32,058 nucleotides of DNA from Pirellulales bacterium. GTDB taxonomy: Bacteria > Planctomycetota > Planctomycetia > Pirellulales > Lacipirellulaceae. The stretch spans positions 1 to 32,058 of the forward strand of contig JAKVCC010000018.1 in NCBI GenBank assembly GCA_022448265.1, written 5' to 3'. Shown here piece after piece: positions 15,367 through 24,321 of this stretch. A program made the translations under genes and the position numbers. The notes under the pieces are model-generated. The model was not told the DNA's origin. It was given only the letters and a program-made list of their open reading frames with translations, and did not search any database. How positions within the stretch are numbered: position 1 is the first letter of the stretch; the number at the start of each line of letters is the position of its first letter.

Positions 15367-15409
15367 GAGCGCGGGCCCATTTTTCGGGCGGTGCGCGATC
15401 ATGATTAAA

Positions 15410-15437
15410 AGTATAAAGTGTTGGTGTAAGAGTTCAA
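15410..15437 (-). promoter_or_regulatory. Candidate promoter for the hypothetical gene at 14581-15366
   Basis: On the minus strand, TTGAAC (15437-15432) and TATACT (15415-15410) are spaced by 16 bases; they match the -35 and -10 consensus at four and five of six positions. Transcription would start within a few bases of the ATG at 15402. This supports a start well inside the long open frame. Confidence 0.4.
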
Positions 15438-15580
15438 AGACCTTGTCGAATTTGTAGGCGAGATTAGACTGGCAGACTACAACTAAATAGCTCTCGATGA
15501 AGAGACTAAAGAACGAGACTGGAGGACTGGCGTAGATGGACCGAGGCGTGCGGCGCCGCAGATTAAGTATCGGAGGCGTA

Positions 15581-16111
15581 ATGATCGAACGCATCGTTTT
15601 TGAGACGGCACTGGGACACGTGGCGCTGGCCCGCAGGGGTGGGGTGCTCGTCGCTCTTTCGTTCGGGTACCCATGCCAGCAGGCTGCCGGGATAGCCCTT
15701 CTTGCTTGCGCTAGGCTCGGCGGTGTTGATAGTTGCGGCGTAGGGTTTTGCTGCGTAGAGCCTGGGGAGGACCGCCTGGCCGATCGAATTGGTGCCTATG
15801 CCCGGGGTGAACCAGGTATGCTGGACGACGTGATCATTGACATGCGGGTAATGACACGTTTTCAGCGACGGGTTGTGGTAGCCTGCCGCGCAATTCCGCA
15901 CGGAAAAACTTGCACCTACGGGGAATTGGCCGAGGCCGCCGGGCGGCCTGCAGCGACGCGTGCTGTGGGTACGGTCATGGCTCGCAATCGTTTTCCGCTT
16001 GTCGTTCCCTGCCACCGGGTCGTGCCAGCGGCGGGTGGCCTTGGCCGTTATTCGGCTTTCCAGGGCGTGGCGATGAAGGGCCGCTTATTGGAATTGGAGC
16101 AGCGCGCTTAG
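15581..16111 (+). CDS. ogt: Methylated-DNA-[protein]-cysteine S-methyltransferase
   Basis: This suicide repair protein transfers the methyl group from O6-methylguanine to its own cysteine. The 176-residue protein has the C-terminal DNA-binding and active-site region complete: IPHGKTCTYGELAEAAGRP (recognition helix region), AVGTVMARNRFPLVVPCHRV with active-site C144 in PCHRV, then GGLGRYSAFQGVAMKGRLLELE. The N-terminal domain is less conserved, as is usual. The ATG at 15581 is chosen because GGAGG lies five bases upstream; an earlier in-frame ATG at 15536 adds a short basic stretch. It is divergent from the hypothetical gene. The specific name Ogt against Ada C-domain or AGT rests on size and absence of an Ada N-domain. 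Confidence 0.92.
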   Translation: MIERIVFETALGHVALARRGGVLVALSFGYPCQQAAGIALLACARLGGVDSCGVGFCCVEPGEDRLADRIGAYARGEPGMLDDVIIDMRVMTRFQRRVVVACRAIPHGKTCTYGELAEAAGRPAATRAVGTVMARNRFPLVVPCHRVVPAAGGLGRYSAFQGVAMKGRLLELEQRA

Positions 16112-16521
16112 CGCGACCGGAAGCCTATTCGCCCCGGGCTGGCCAGTCGCCTTAGGCAGGCTGGTTGCTTCGAGGAGCTAATATCTTCCGCCGCGGCTCA
16201 AATTCCGCGGGACCTCTGTGAGCTCTAGCACTGCCGTGTCAGCTAGCCATTCTGGGGCTTCTGCCTCATTATTAGGCGTTTTGGGGCCATCAGGATCACT
16301 TTTTTATGCCGTTTTAGCGGATTTGTGCCAGCGGATCCGCCCGCCCCAATTGTGGAAACTGTGGGACTTTGACGATTCTGGTAAGATTTCCGGTTACAGT
16401 CCGACGATGGATTGTTCCAGAGACTACCGGTTCGTGCTGGGGGCGGTATGGACGTCCCCCCCAGGACTGGATTGCTAGCACGCAGCTTTTCTCCGTGACC
16501 TGATCTATCGCCAAGAGATTC
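16112..16521. other. Intergenic region upstream of the RND operon
   Basis: About 410 bases without a recognisable gene; the ORFs in it have no family resemblance. It holds a small CCGCGG-CTCAAATT-CCGCGG stem-loop (about 16191-16210) about 80 bases after ogt, and a G5/C7 stem about 60 bases before the RND start that could lie in its leader. No clear promoter or regulator-binding palindrome was found. Confidence 0.4.
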
Positions 16522-19500
16522 ATGACTCACGTCGTTCTCAAAAATCCGTACCTGGTCGGTGTGTTGGCGGCGGCCATTTTGGTGCTGGGGATCTTTACCT
16601 ATCCGAAGATCCCCAAGGATTTGCTGCCCATTTTCGAGACATCGGCGGTGCAGATAGTCACGTTCTATCCTGGCATGCCGCCGGAGATTATGGAAAAGGA
16701 CATCATGAGCCGCATGCAGCGATGGACCGGTCAATCGGTTGGCATCGAGCATCAAGAAGCCAAGGCAATGACTGGCGTCTGTATCGTGAAGGATTTTTTC
16801 CGAGAGGGGATTTCGCTCGACACGGCCATGGCCCAGACCACTAGCTACGCCATGAGCGACATGTTTTACCTGCCGCCGGGTACGATCCCTCCGATGTTGA
16901 TGCCCATCGATCCAACCGCGTCCTTGCCCCTTTGTTTGGTGGTGGTAGATAGCCCGGGCATGAATGAGCAGCAGCTTTACGACATTGCCTATTACGAGCT
17001 CCGGAACAAGCTGCAGTCGATTCAGGGCGTTATTTCTCCGGCAGTATTCGGCGGCAAGCTCCGGCGCATTTACGCTTATATGGATCCGCACAGGCTGGAA
17101 GCCTATGGCCTTACCTTGATGGACGTCCAAAACCAGTTGGCCAAATACAATGTGCTTATCCCAGCCGGCAACATGAAGGTTGGCGAACAGGATTTTCAGC
17201 TCTTTACCAATGCTGTTCCGGAAACGATCGACGATCTCAACGACTCGGTGATCAAAACTGTCAACGGCATCCCGGTACGAATCAGCGATATTGGCCGAGT
17301 GGAGAATAGTTCGCAGATCCAGTCAAACATTGTACGCATTAATGGTGGCCGAAAGGCGTATATCCCCATTTACCGCCAACCGGGCGAAAACTCGATTAGG
17401 ATCGTGCAGACCATCCGCAAAAATTTGAAAAACATTCTGGACCGCCTGAAAAATGAGCGGGCGGGCGATGTTGGCATGGATGAACTGGTGCTGTCGGTGG
17501 CGATGGACCAGTCTGGGCCGGTGCAGCAGAGCATCAAGGGCCTGCAATTTGCCGCCGGGTTGGGCGGTCTGTTGGCGGGCGCAGTGGTGCTGGTGTTCCT
17601 GCGCAACCTAGCCTCGACATTTGTCGTGGTACTGGTGATTCCTCTAGCCGTGTTGGCGGCGGTGGTGGGAATGTACTTCACCGGAAATACAGTTAATTCG
17701 ATGACGCTTGGCGGATTGGCTTTGGCGATCGGTATTTTGGTTGATCAGTCTATCGTCGTGCTGGAAAATATTGTCCGTCATGTCAAGATGGGCAAAGCCC
17801 CCATGCAGGCGGCGCTCGAGGGAACCCGCGAAGTTACAGTGCCGATTTTCATCTCCACGGTAACCTTTGCGGTCGTTTTTTTTCCTACGGTATTTTTGAG
17901 TGGTCTGGCATCGTACCTGTTCACGCCACTTGCGCTGGCCACGATCATGGCGATCGTCGTATCGTTCATTTTGTCGATTACCCTGGTTCCTGTTTACTGC
18001 GCTCTATTTTTGAAGCCGGAAAATCAGGCATCTGTTGCTGAATCGTCGACAGCACTTACTCGGGCAGTCGGAAGCATTGTCGCAGGCTGCCTGAAAATAC
18101 GCTGGCTGTTTGCGCTGAGCGCGGCCGCAATCTTTGCGGTGGCCGCTTATGTTGCTACGCATATGGGCCAAGAACTTATTCCTCCAATCGATGCGGGGCA
18201 GTTTACGGTCTACGTACGCATGCCCTCTGGCGCAAATATTGACATGACCGATCGCCGCATCCAGGAAATAGAGAATGCGATTATCGAGGAGACCGGCGAG
18301 GCGGACCCCAGCTTTGCTCTGGGTATAGAAAAAATTGCCGAGTCCGACCTGCAGATTCTTATCTCCAATATCGGCGTGCTAAACGATTGGCCCGCCGCCT
18401 ACACGCCGAACATAGGCCCAGGCGATGCATTTATGTTGGTTCAGCTCAAGGGAAAGTCGGGTCAGCGCGGAGCGTTCGACTACGTGGAGTTGCTCCGCAA
18501 GAAACTGAATGCGCAGTTTCCTGATATCGAATTTGCTTTTGACACGGGGGGCATGCTTACCAGTGCACTCAACATGGGAGAGCCTTCGCCGCTTCATTTT
18601 CAAGTGAGTGGCGCCAAGCTGGAAGAAATGCGCGAGATTGCTGAGCATGTGGAAGACGCCGTCCGCTCAGTGCCGGGTACGGTGGACGTGCGAATTGCGC
18701 AGCGACTCGACTATCCTACGCTGACGATCACCATGAACCGCGACAAAGCTGCCCGCATGGGGCTGACCCCGGAAAAGGTGATGCAGAATCTTGTTTCGGC
18801 TACCAATAGCTCGGTGGGCTTCGATCCGGCCTTTTGGGTCGACAAATCCAAGGGCAATCATTATTTCATTGGAGTTCAATACCCCGAGGAACTGCTGACC
18901 AACCTGGAGACGATCCGCAACATTCCCATTGGTGTAGTGGATGGTGTGTCGATTCGTCTCCGCAATGTGGCGGAAATTGAAAAGGGCCAGGGCCCGGGCG
19001 TTGTGAATCATCGTAATATTGGCCGCGTGATGGATGTCTATGCGAATGTCCAGCGCGACCACGATGCGGGGACCATCATGAGCGGTATCGAAGCGAAGTT
19101 GCTCGCGGAGGCAAATCCGCTGGGCGCACGGCGCGAAATCGACGATCGGGGCGAGGTCTATCGGCTGGACGCATACCCGGGTACGGCACTCCGCTCACAG
19201 GGTGAGGTGAAAGAGATGCGCAATTCCTTCCGTCAGTTTGCGGCTGGTTTTGCGATCGCGGCCGTACTCGTCTATCTCGTGATGGTCGCCCAATTTCGTA
19301 GCTTGCTTGATCCTCTGATTATCTTGCTTACCGTGCCCCTTGGGTTTGTGGGTGTGGTGGTAATGTTATTAGCTACGAATACAAATCTTTCGATCATGTC
19401 ATTTATGGGTATCATCATGATGGTTGGTATCGTCGTTGAGTACTCGATTGTGCTCGTCGATTTTGCGAATCATCGTCTGGAAGAGGGTTTGGGCGTGCAG

Positions 19501-19755
19501 GAGGCGATCATTGATGCGGCAAAGGTTCGAGCCAGGCCGATTCTAATGACTTCGCTCACGACTTGGCTCGCGCTGTTGCCGATGGCTATTGGCCGTTTTG
19601 GTGGTGACGCCAACGCGCCGCTGGCCCGCGCGATTATCGGCGGTGTGATCGCGGCCACCTTCCTGTCGCTATTTGTGGTGCCCTGCTTGTATGCGATCCT
19701 CAAACGACCGACATCCTCTTCTTCTTCAGGCAAAGCTCAGTGGGCGGTAATATGA
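16522..19755 (+). CDS. RND-family efflux permease (AcrB/HAE1-like) with altered proton-relay residues
   Basis: A 1077-residue inner-membrane RND transporter with the usual duplicated plan: TM1 (about 9-27), a large periplasmic loop, TM2-TM6 (about 340-500), TM7 (about 530-550), a second loop, and TM8-TM12 (about 910-1065). It should export small molecules together with the adaptor and outer-membrane partners encoded next. The TM4 motif reads AIGILVDQSIVVLEN: D408 matches AcrB Asp407, but AcrB Asp408 is Gln409 here. In TM10, VGIVVEYSIVLVDF puts E973 where AcrB has Lys940. So the canonical Asp-Asp-Lys relay is replaced by Asp-Gln-Glu, and coupling may differ. The ATG at 16522 has a weak ribosome-binding site. 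The stop overlaps the adaptor ATG by four bases (ATGA). Confidence 0.93.
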   Translation: MTHVVLKNPYLVGVLAAAILVLGIFTYPKIPKDLLPIFETSAVQIVTFYPGMPPEIMEKDIMSRMQRWTGQSVGIEHQEAKAMTGVCIVKDFFREGISLDTAMAQTTSYAMSDMFYLPPGTIPPMLMPIDPTASLPLCLVVVDSPGMNEQQLYDIAYYELRNKLQSIQGVISPAVFGGKLRRIYAYMDPHRLEAYGLTLMDVQNQLAKYNVLIPAGNMKVGEQDFQLFTNAVPETIDDLNDSVIKTVNGIPVRISDIGRVENSSQIQSNIVRINGGRKAYIPIYRQPGENSIRIVQTIRKNLKNILDRLKNERAGDVGMDELVLSVAMDQSGPVQQSIKGLQFAAGLGGLLAGAVVLVFLRNLASTFVVVLVIPLAVLAAVVGMYFTGNTVNSMTLGGLALAIGILVDQSIVVLENIVRHVKMGKAPMQAALEGTREVTVPIFISTVTFAVVFFPTVFLSGLASYLFTPLALATIMAIVVSFILSITLVPVYCALFLKPENQASVAESSTALTRAVGSIVAGCLKIRWLFALSAAAIFAVAAYVATHMGQELIPPIDAGQFTVYVRMPSGANIDMTDRRIQEIENAIIEETGEADPSFALGIEKIAESDLQILISNIGVLNDWPAAYTPNIGPGDAFMLVQLKGKSGQRGAFDYVELLRKKLNAQFPDIEFAFDTGGMLTSALNMGEPSPLHFQVSGAKLEEMREIAEHVEDAVRSVPGTVDVRIAQRLDYPTLTITMNRDKAARMGLTPEKVMQNLVSATNSSVGFDPAFWVDKSKGNHYFIGVQYPEELLTNLETIRNIPIGVVDGVSIRLRNVAEIEKGQGPGVVNHRNIGRVMDVYANVQRDHDAGTIMSGIEAKLLAEANPLGARREIDDRGEVYRLDAYPGTALRSQGEVKEMRNSFRQFAAGFAIAAVLVYLVMVAQFRSLLDPLIILLTVPLGFVGVVVMLLATNTNLSIMSFMGIIMMVGIVVEYSIVLVDFANHRLEEGLGVQEAIIDAAKVRARPILMTSLTTWLALLPMAIGRFGGDANAPLARAIIGGVIAATFLSLFVVPCLYAILKRPTSSSSSGKAQWAVI

Positions 19756-21038
19756 TAAACGCTCTGAAGAAAAAAACGCTTTGCTTGGTTGCCATGCTCC
19801 TGGTCTTTGTAGCACTATTGGTTTCCGTGGGTTGTCAGCGGAGGGCGGCTGTTCCTGGCGGGACGCTGGCTCAACCCGTCCTGCCGGCCAAAGTTGTGGT
19901 GGGCATGGTCCGGACACAAAAGATTGAAAAGAAAGAGAGCTTGCCGGCGACGATCGAAAGCGACGAGACAGCCATGCTAATGCCGCGCATCGAAGCCTAT
20001 GTGGAGAGTGTCCTGGTCGACATTGGTGATGAAGTGGTGGCCGGTCAGGTGCTTGTGCGGCTGAGTGCCCCCGAGGTTGAGCAAGAGGTTGTGGAGCAGG
20101 AGGCCATGATCGGGGAGTTACTGGCCAACGGGCAAGTAATGCGGGCTGAGATGGCGTCGGCCAACACGCAACTCGAGGTGGGGCGAGCGCAGCTTGATTT
20201 AAAAGACTCAGAGCGCAAGCGGCTGGCAAAATTGGTAAGCCAAGGTGCGATTGCGCGGCAGCGATTGAAGGAAGCCAACTCAGCAGCCCAGTCCACCCGC
20301 GCGATGCTCGAACAATATCGTCAGGATGTCGAGGTGATCCAGGCCAGGATTCGCAAGGGACAGGCGGAGGTGGTGGTCGGCCGGGCCAAGCTGGCGCGCG
20401 CCCAAACGCTGGCCAGCTACTTGGAAATTAGAGCCCCGTTCGCGGGCGCCGTCGCCGAGCGGAATGTCGACCCGGGCAACCTGGTTCGCCCGAGCAATCA
20501 GGGGAAAGACGTGTGCCCGCTTATTACGTTGGCAAAGATCGACAAGTTGCGTGCGGTATTCTATGCAACTGTGGACGTTGCGGGGCAGTTGGCAGTTGGC
20601 AGCACCGTAGTTTTTGTTGCCGACGACATGCCAAGTGGGCCGCTCGAAGGGGAGCTCTCGCGTTTGGCGGGCACCTATAACGAGCAGACACGGATGATGC
20701 GTGCGGAAATGGATATCGAAAACGCAAAGGATCCAATTAGCGGTAGTCGCCCGCTGCGGCCAGGCAGTTACGGTTCGGCGTCGATTACTTTGCAATCGGC
20801 GACGTTGCCTGTGATACCCGCCAGCGCTTTGGTAGGCAAAGGTGACCGGCCGTCAGTGATGGTGGTGCGCGACGGTGTTTGCCAACTCAGGTCCGTTGAA
20901 ATTGCCTTAGAAGTCGACGGAGTGCTTGGTGTCGCGGAGGGCCTTAAGTCGGGCGACCACTTTGTGATGAAGGATGCGGAGAGAATTAATGACGGAGATA
21001 CGCTTGAGGCGTCGGAACAACAAATCGAACCATGGTAA
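19752..21038 (+). CDS. RND periplasmic adaptor subunit, lipoprotein (HlyD/AcrA-like)
   Basis: A 428-residue membrane-fusion protein that should bridge the RND pump and the TolC-like channel. A lipoprotein signal is clear: basic MINALKKKT, a hydrophobic core, then LVSVGC with lipidated Cys28. The barrel-sandwich half-motifs are visible (MLMPRIEAYVESVLVDIGDEVVAGQVLVRL and, after the hairpin, YLEIRAPFAGAVAERNVDPGNLV). Between them is a long coiled-coil hairpin (about residues 105-215) with heptad-rich Gln/Glu/Ala sequence. The beta-barrel and membrane-proximal domains follow. The ATG at 19752 overlaps the permease stop, implying translational coupling; a GTG at 19740 in the same frame is less likely. 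Confidence 0.93.
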   Translation: MINALKKKTLCLVAMLLVFVALLVSVGCQRRAAVPGGTLAQPVLPAKVVVGMVRTQKIEKKESLPATIESDETAMLMPRIEAYVESVLVDIGDEVVAGQVLVRLSAPEVEQEVVEQEAMIGELLANGQVMRAEMASANTQLEVGRAQLDLKDSERKRLAKLVSQGAIARQRLKEANSAAQSTRAMLEQYRQDVEVIQARIRKGQAEVVVGRAKLARAQTLASYLEIRAPFAGAVAERNVDPGNLVRPSNQGKDVCPLITLAKIDKLRAVFYATVDVAGQLAVGSTVVFVADDMPSGPLEGELSRLAGTYNEQTRMMRAEMDIENAKDPISGSRPLRPGSYGSASITLQSATLPVIPASALVGKGDRPSVMVVRDGVCQLRSVEIALEVDGVLGVAEGLKSGDHFVMKDAERINDGDTLEASEQQIEPW

Positions 21039-21095
21039 GAGATTGCGCAACACTCGGACGGAGCGCGCGAAGCGGCTACAGTCAAGGAAGGTCCA

Positions 21096-22772
21096 ATGGA
21101 AAAGTACCGATTAAACTCTGGTAAGCGGGTGGTGGGTTTACTGCCACTGGTCCTCGTGGCAGGCTGTCTCTCGGGCGGCGGCAAGGTGGCCGAGCTCCAA
21201 GACCCTTTCTTGGAGGTGGCGAAACAACACCACGTGATCCAGACCTCGTTTGAGCTGGCCGAAGGCGATGCTGAGGTCTTGCGCGATCCGTCAGCGGCGC
21301 CGCTGGAGCGAGTGGCGGCAGCTGAAGAAGTTGCTCCGCTGCTGGCGGACACGACGATCGACAGTGGCACTTATCCGATTGATTTGGCCAACGCGCTGGA
21401 ATTGGGCGGTGCCGACAACGTGCAAGTTCGACTTGCGCGCACTCGACTCTTTCAAGCCCAGGCGCGGCACTTGGACGCCAAGACGCTGTGGCTGCCCTCG
21501 CTTCGCCTAGGGATGAACTACAACAAGCACGACGGCCGGCTGCAGGAAACCTCGGGTAATGTGGTCGAGGTGGAGCGAAATAGTTTTTTTTATGGGGGTG
21601 GGCTCGGCTTGGGTGGAGCGCCTTTGGCTGGTGGTGCGGGTGGCCCGTTTCGCCTGATGGTCAATCTGTCGCTCGCCGACGCATGGTTTACGCCACTTGC
21701 CGCCTGCCAGGAAGTGGCCGCCTACAGTGCTGCGGAACGGGCGGCGACGAACGACTCGCTGGCCGACATCGCCATGGGATACCACAGCCTGGTAGAAGCC
21801 CATGGCATGCTGGCCAATGCCATGGCAGCACGTGATCTGGCAGAAAACATGGTGGATACGGTCGAAAAGTTTGAGCGAGAGGGTTTCAGCTCACAGGCCG
21901 AAGTCAACCGAGCCGGTATGCAACTATCAAAATGGCAACGCGATGTTGTAGAGGCCGAGCGCCTAACGGTCGTGCAAAGCGCTAAGCTGGCCCGCCTGTT
22001 GCGACTTCCAGCCCAAGTGCAATTGGTGCCGGTCGAGGAATTTGTGATTCCCATCGACTTCGTGGATGCGTCGCTGGACACGGATGCACAGGTCGCATTG
22101 GCCTGGCAGAGCCGGCCAGAGATTGCGCACCTCGTGGCTCGACGGGAGGCGGCATGTTTTCGTGTTCAGCAAGAAAAGTATCGACCTTGGATTCCCAATG
22201 TCCAGGCTGGAGCGAGTGGCGGTGGTTTTGGAGGTGGGGTTTCCAATCAGTTTCCTTCGGCGGCGTCGCGGAGCGACGTTGATTTACTTGCAGTTTGGGA
22301 ATGGCGGAATCTTGGCTTAGGCAATGTCGCGTTGCAGCGCCAGCGCCGCGGCGAGTTGCACGAGCGGGTCCTCGAACTGGAGGCCCTGCGCGAGCAGATC
22401 GCGGCGGAGGTCGTTGCCGCCGCAGCCGACGTGCGCAGCTATCGCCAGCAGATGGAACTTGCCCAGCAATCCATATCCACTGCGCAGCAGAGCTATCAGC
22501 TCAACGATCAGCGGATTCGCGCCGACGAAGGGCTACCGATTGAATTGCTGCAGTCGATCTCTGCTTTGGCCGAAGCGCGAACTGCCTATACGGCGGCCGT
22601 GGCCAACTACAATCGGGCCCAATACGGCTTGCTACGCGCCATGGGCAATCTGGCAGGGGTGGCGGCGGGACGTTCGTCTGATGCTGCATTTCTGGATAGC
22701 CAAGCGGCGAGTCAGGACGACTCAGATAAAAGGCCATTGCCGCCGCTGCGGGTGGTGATGGCGGGAGGTTAA
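21096..22772 (+). CDS. TolC-family outer-membrane efflux lipoprotein
   Basis: A 558-residue outer-membrane factor for the tripartite pump. It has a lipoprotein signal (GLLPLVLVAGC, Cys24) and the two structural repeats of the family: long helices rich in Ala, Gln and Glu (for example AVANYNRAQYGLLRAMGNLAG near the C-terminus and ANALELGGADNVQVRLARTRLFQAQA near the N-terminus). Between the helix pairs are Gly-rich segments at about residues 165-190 and 365-385 that would form the beta-barrel strands. The first ~80 residues are an acidic, family-atypical extension. It is 57 bases after the adaptor gene and completes the operon. OprM/CusC-type lipoproteins are the closest analogues. Confidence 0.9.
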   Translation: MEKYRLNSGKRVVGLLPLVLVAGCLSGGGKVAELQDPFLEVAKQHHVIQTSFELAEGDAEVLRDPSAAPLERVAAAEEVAPLLADTTIDSGTYPIDLANALELGGADNVQVRLARTRLFQAQARHLDAKTLWLPSLRLGMNYNKHDGRLQETSGNVVEVERNSFFYGGGLGLGGAPLAGGAGGPFRLMVNLSLADAWFTPLAACQEVAAYSAAERAATNDSLADIAMGYHSLVEAHGMLANAMAARDLAENMVDTVEKFEREGFSSQAEVNRAGMQLSKWQRDVVEAERLTVVQSAKLARLLRLPAQVQLVPVEEFVIPIDFVDASLDTDAQVALAWQSRPEIAHLVARREAACFRVQQEKYRPWIPNVQAGASGGGFGGGVSNQFPSAASRSDVDLLAVWEWRNLGLGNVALQRQRRGELHERVLELEALREQIAAEVVAAAADVRSYRQQMELAQQSISTAQQSYQLNDQRIRADEGLPIELLQSISALAEARTAYTAAVANYNRAQYGLLRAMGNLAGVAAGRSSDAAFLDSQAASQDDSDKRPLPPLRVVMAGG

Positions 22773-23007
22773 TCGCTGAAGACCAAAAACCGATGACGAG
22801 CCATCGATGGCCTGGTTCCCAATTCTCGTTCCTAATCCGAAATCCCGAATCTGACCTCCTTTGCAGGCGGTTTTGCAAAAACCTTTGGGAGAACTCAGCA
22901 CGGTTCGTTAGACTTGTAGACTGTAGGGTTTCCCCGGCCCGCGCTGCGGGGGAAGTGGGCCGCGGCCTGCGACGGGATTTGTCGAGTCAAGCGAAGAGGT
23001 TGGATTC

Positions 23008-24234
23008 ATGGGTTGCTTACGACTCGCGCGAGTCTGCTGTTGGGTGGCGACCCATCTTTTCTTGATCGGGTCTGCAGCTGCAATTAACCTCACACTGGAC
23101 TACACTTACGACACGAGCAATTTTTTTGGTGTGGGCAATCCCAGTGGGGCGACGGCCGGCGCGCAGGCCAAGGCCTCGCTCGAATCGGCGGCCGATTTTT
23201 ATTCGGACATTCTCTCCGACTCGTTTTCCGCAATTCAAACTCCGGCTCCGTTTTATAGCGACGTTTCTACTGGCTTGGTCACATGGAGTTGGTCGATGAG
23301 TTTCAACCATCCGTCGACCGGGGCCAACTTTTCGCTCGTCGATCCAACGATTGCAACCGACGAGTGTCGGGTTTTCGTCGGCTCCAGAAATCTCTCGGGG
23401 TCCACCTTGGGAGTGGGTGGTCCGGGAGGATTTAGCTGGAGTAGCACTCCGACGGGCCAATTCTCTCAGGAGGAAGTAGATCAAATCGAGCAAATCACGG
23501 ACGACTTTTCCGCGGCCGTCGAAGACCGCATGGAGACAAGCGGCTTTGCCCCGTGGGGCGGTGTCCTCTCATTTGACAACCTTGGCACGAATTGGCACTA
23601 CGATCATACAACGTTGCCGTCGGCTGGTGAAATTGATTTGTTATCGGTGGCAATTCACGAATTGGGCCATGTGGTTGGCCTCGGCACTGCCGATGAGTGG
23701 TCTAATTTGGTGCAGGGCCAGCTGTTTACAGGTTCTGCAGCGACGCTTGAGTATGGCGATTCGGTACCCCTCGATTGCGATGGTAGCTGCGGGCATTGGG
23801 ACACGAACACCCAAAGCGTCATTCTCGGCACCTCCACACCTCAAGATGTGTTGCTCGATCCCGCCATCGGCTTGGCTGAACGCAAACGGCTCACGGCCCT
23901 CGATGCAGCTGGGCTGACCGACATTGGTTGGAGTGTGATTACGCCGACATTGTCGCCGGCCGATTTTGACGGCGACCAAGATGTGGATGGAATGGACCTA
24001 GCCTTGTTGGAAGACGCCTTTGGCTTGAGCGGCAATGTGGACGCGGATGGCGACGCCGACGCCGATGGGGCTGATTTTTTTGTCTGGCAGAGTGAGTATG
24101 CCCCCGCGATCCACTTGGCGGCGACTGCGGTGGTACCAGAGCCCAGTAGCGCGACGGTGATTTTGATTGTGCTGATGGGTTTGCCAGCCATTTATCACCG
24201 TTACATCTGCTTAAGGGGGCGAGTCGGGGAGTGA
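23008..24234 (+). CDS. Secreted metalloprotease-like protein with dockerin-like repeats and PEP-CTERM anchor
   Basis: The 408-residue protein starts with a signal peptide (core CCWVATHLFLIGSAAA). A peptidase-like domain contains IDLLSVAIHELGHVVGLGT, with H217, E218 and H221 as zinc-site candidates. In matrixins and related enzymes the spacing HExxHxxGxxH supplies a third His, but here that position is Thr, followed by ADEW. The C-terminal part has two Asp/Gly-rich dockerin-like calcium motifs (DFDGDQDVDGMDLALLEDAF and DADGDADADGADFFVWQ). It ends VPEPSSATVILIVLMG plus a basic tail, a PEP-CTERM sorting signal that targets proteins to the cell envelope via exosortase. AGAGG lies about ten bases before the ATG. 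Proteolytic activity is uncertain because of the missing ligand. Confidence 0.85.
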   Translation: MGCLRLARVCCWVATHLFLIGSAAAINLTLDYTYDTSNFFGVGNPSGATAGAQAKASLESAADFYSDILSDSFSAIQTPAPFYSDVSTGLVTWSWSMSFNHPSTGANFSLVDPTIATDECRVFVGSRNLSGSTLGVGGPGGFSWSSTPTGQFSQEEVDQIEQITDDFSAAVEDRMETSGFAPWGGVLSFDNLGTNWHYDHTTLPSAGEIDLLSVAIHELGHVVGLGTADEWSNLVQGQLFTGSAATLEYGDSVPLDCDGSCGHWDTNTQSVILGTSTPQDVLLDPAIGLAERKRLTALDAAGLTDIGWSVITPTLSPADFDGDQDVDGMDLALLEDAFGLSGNVDADGDADADGADFFVWQSEYAPAIHLAATAVVPEPSSATVILIVLMGLPAIYHRYICLRGRVGE

Positions 24235-24321
24235 TGCCTGAAAAGCCTATATGCGGTGTGCAACCAACACAGTCAACTATGATGACCAACTGGCATTGGC
24301 TTGAGGCATAAGATTTGGCGA

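Noticed and set aside
15367-15594. N-terminal extension of the hypothetical gene at 14581-15366.
   Set aside because: The extension overlaps the divergent ogt start, lacks protein-like sequence, and a promoter maps inside it.
16218-16478. ORF of 86 codons in the gap before the RND operon.
   Set aside because: No recognisable family, no ribosome-binding site, and low-complexity Ser/Ala start; treated as non-coding.
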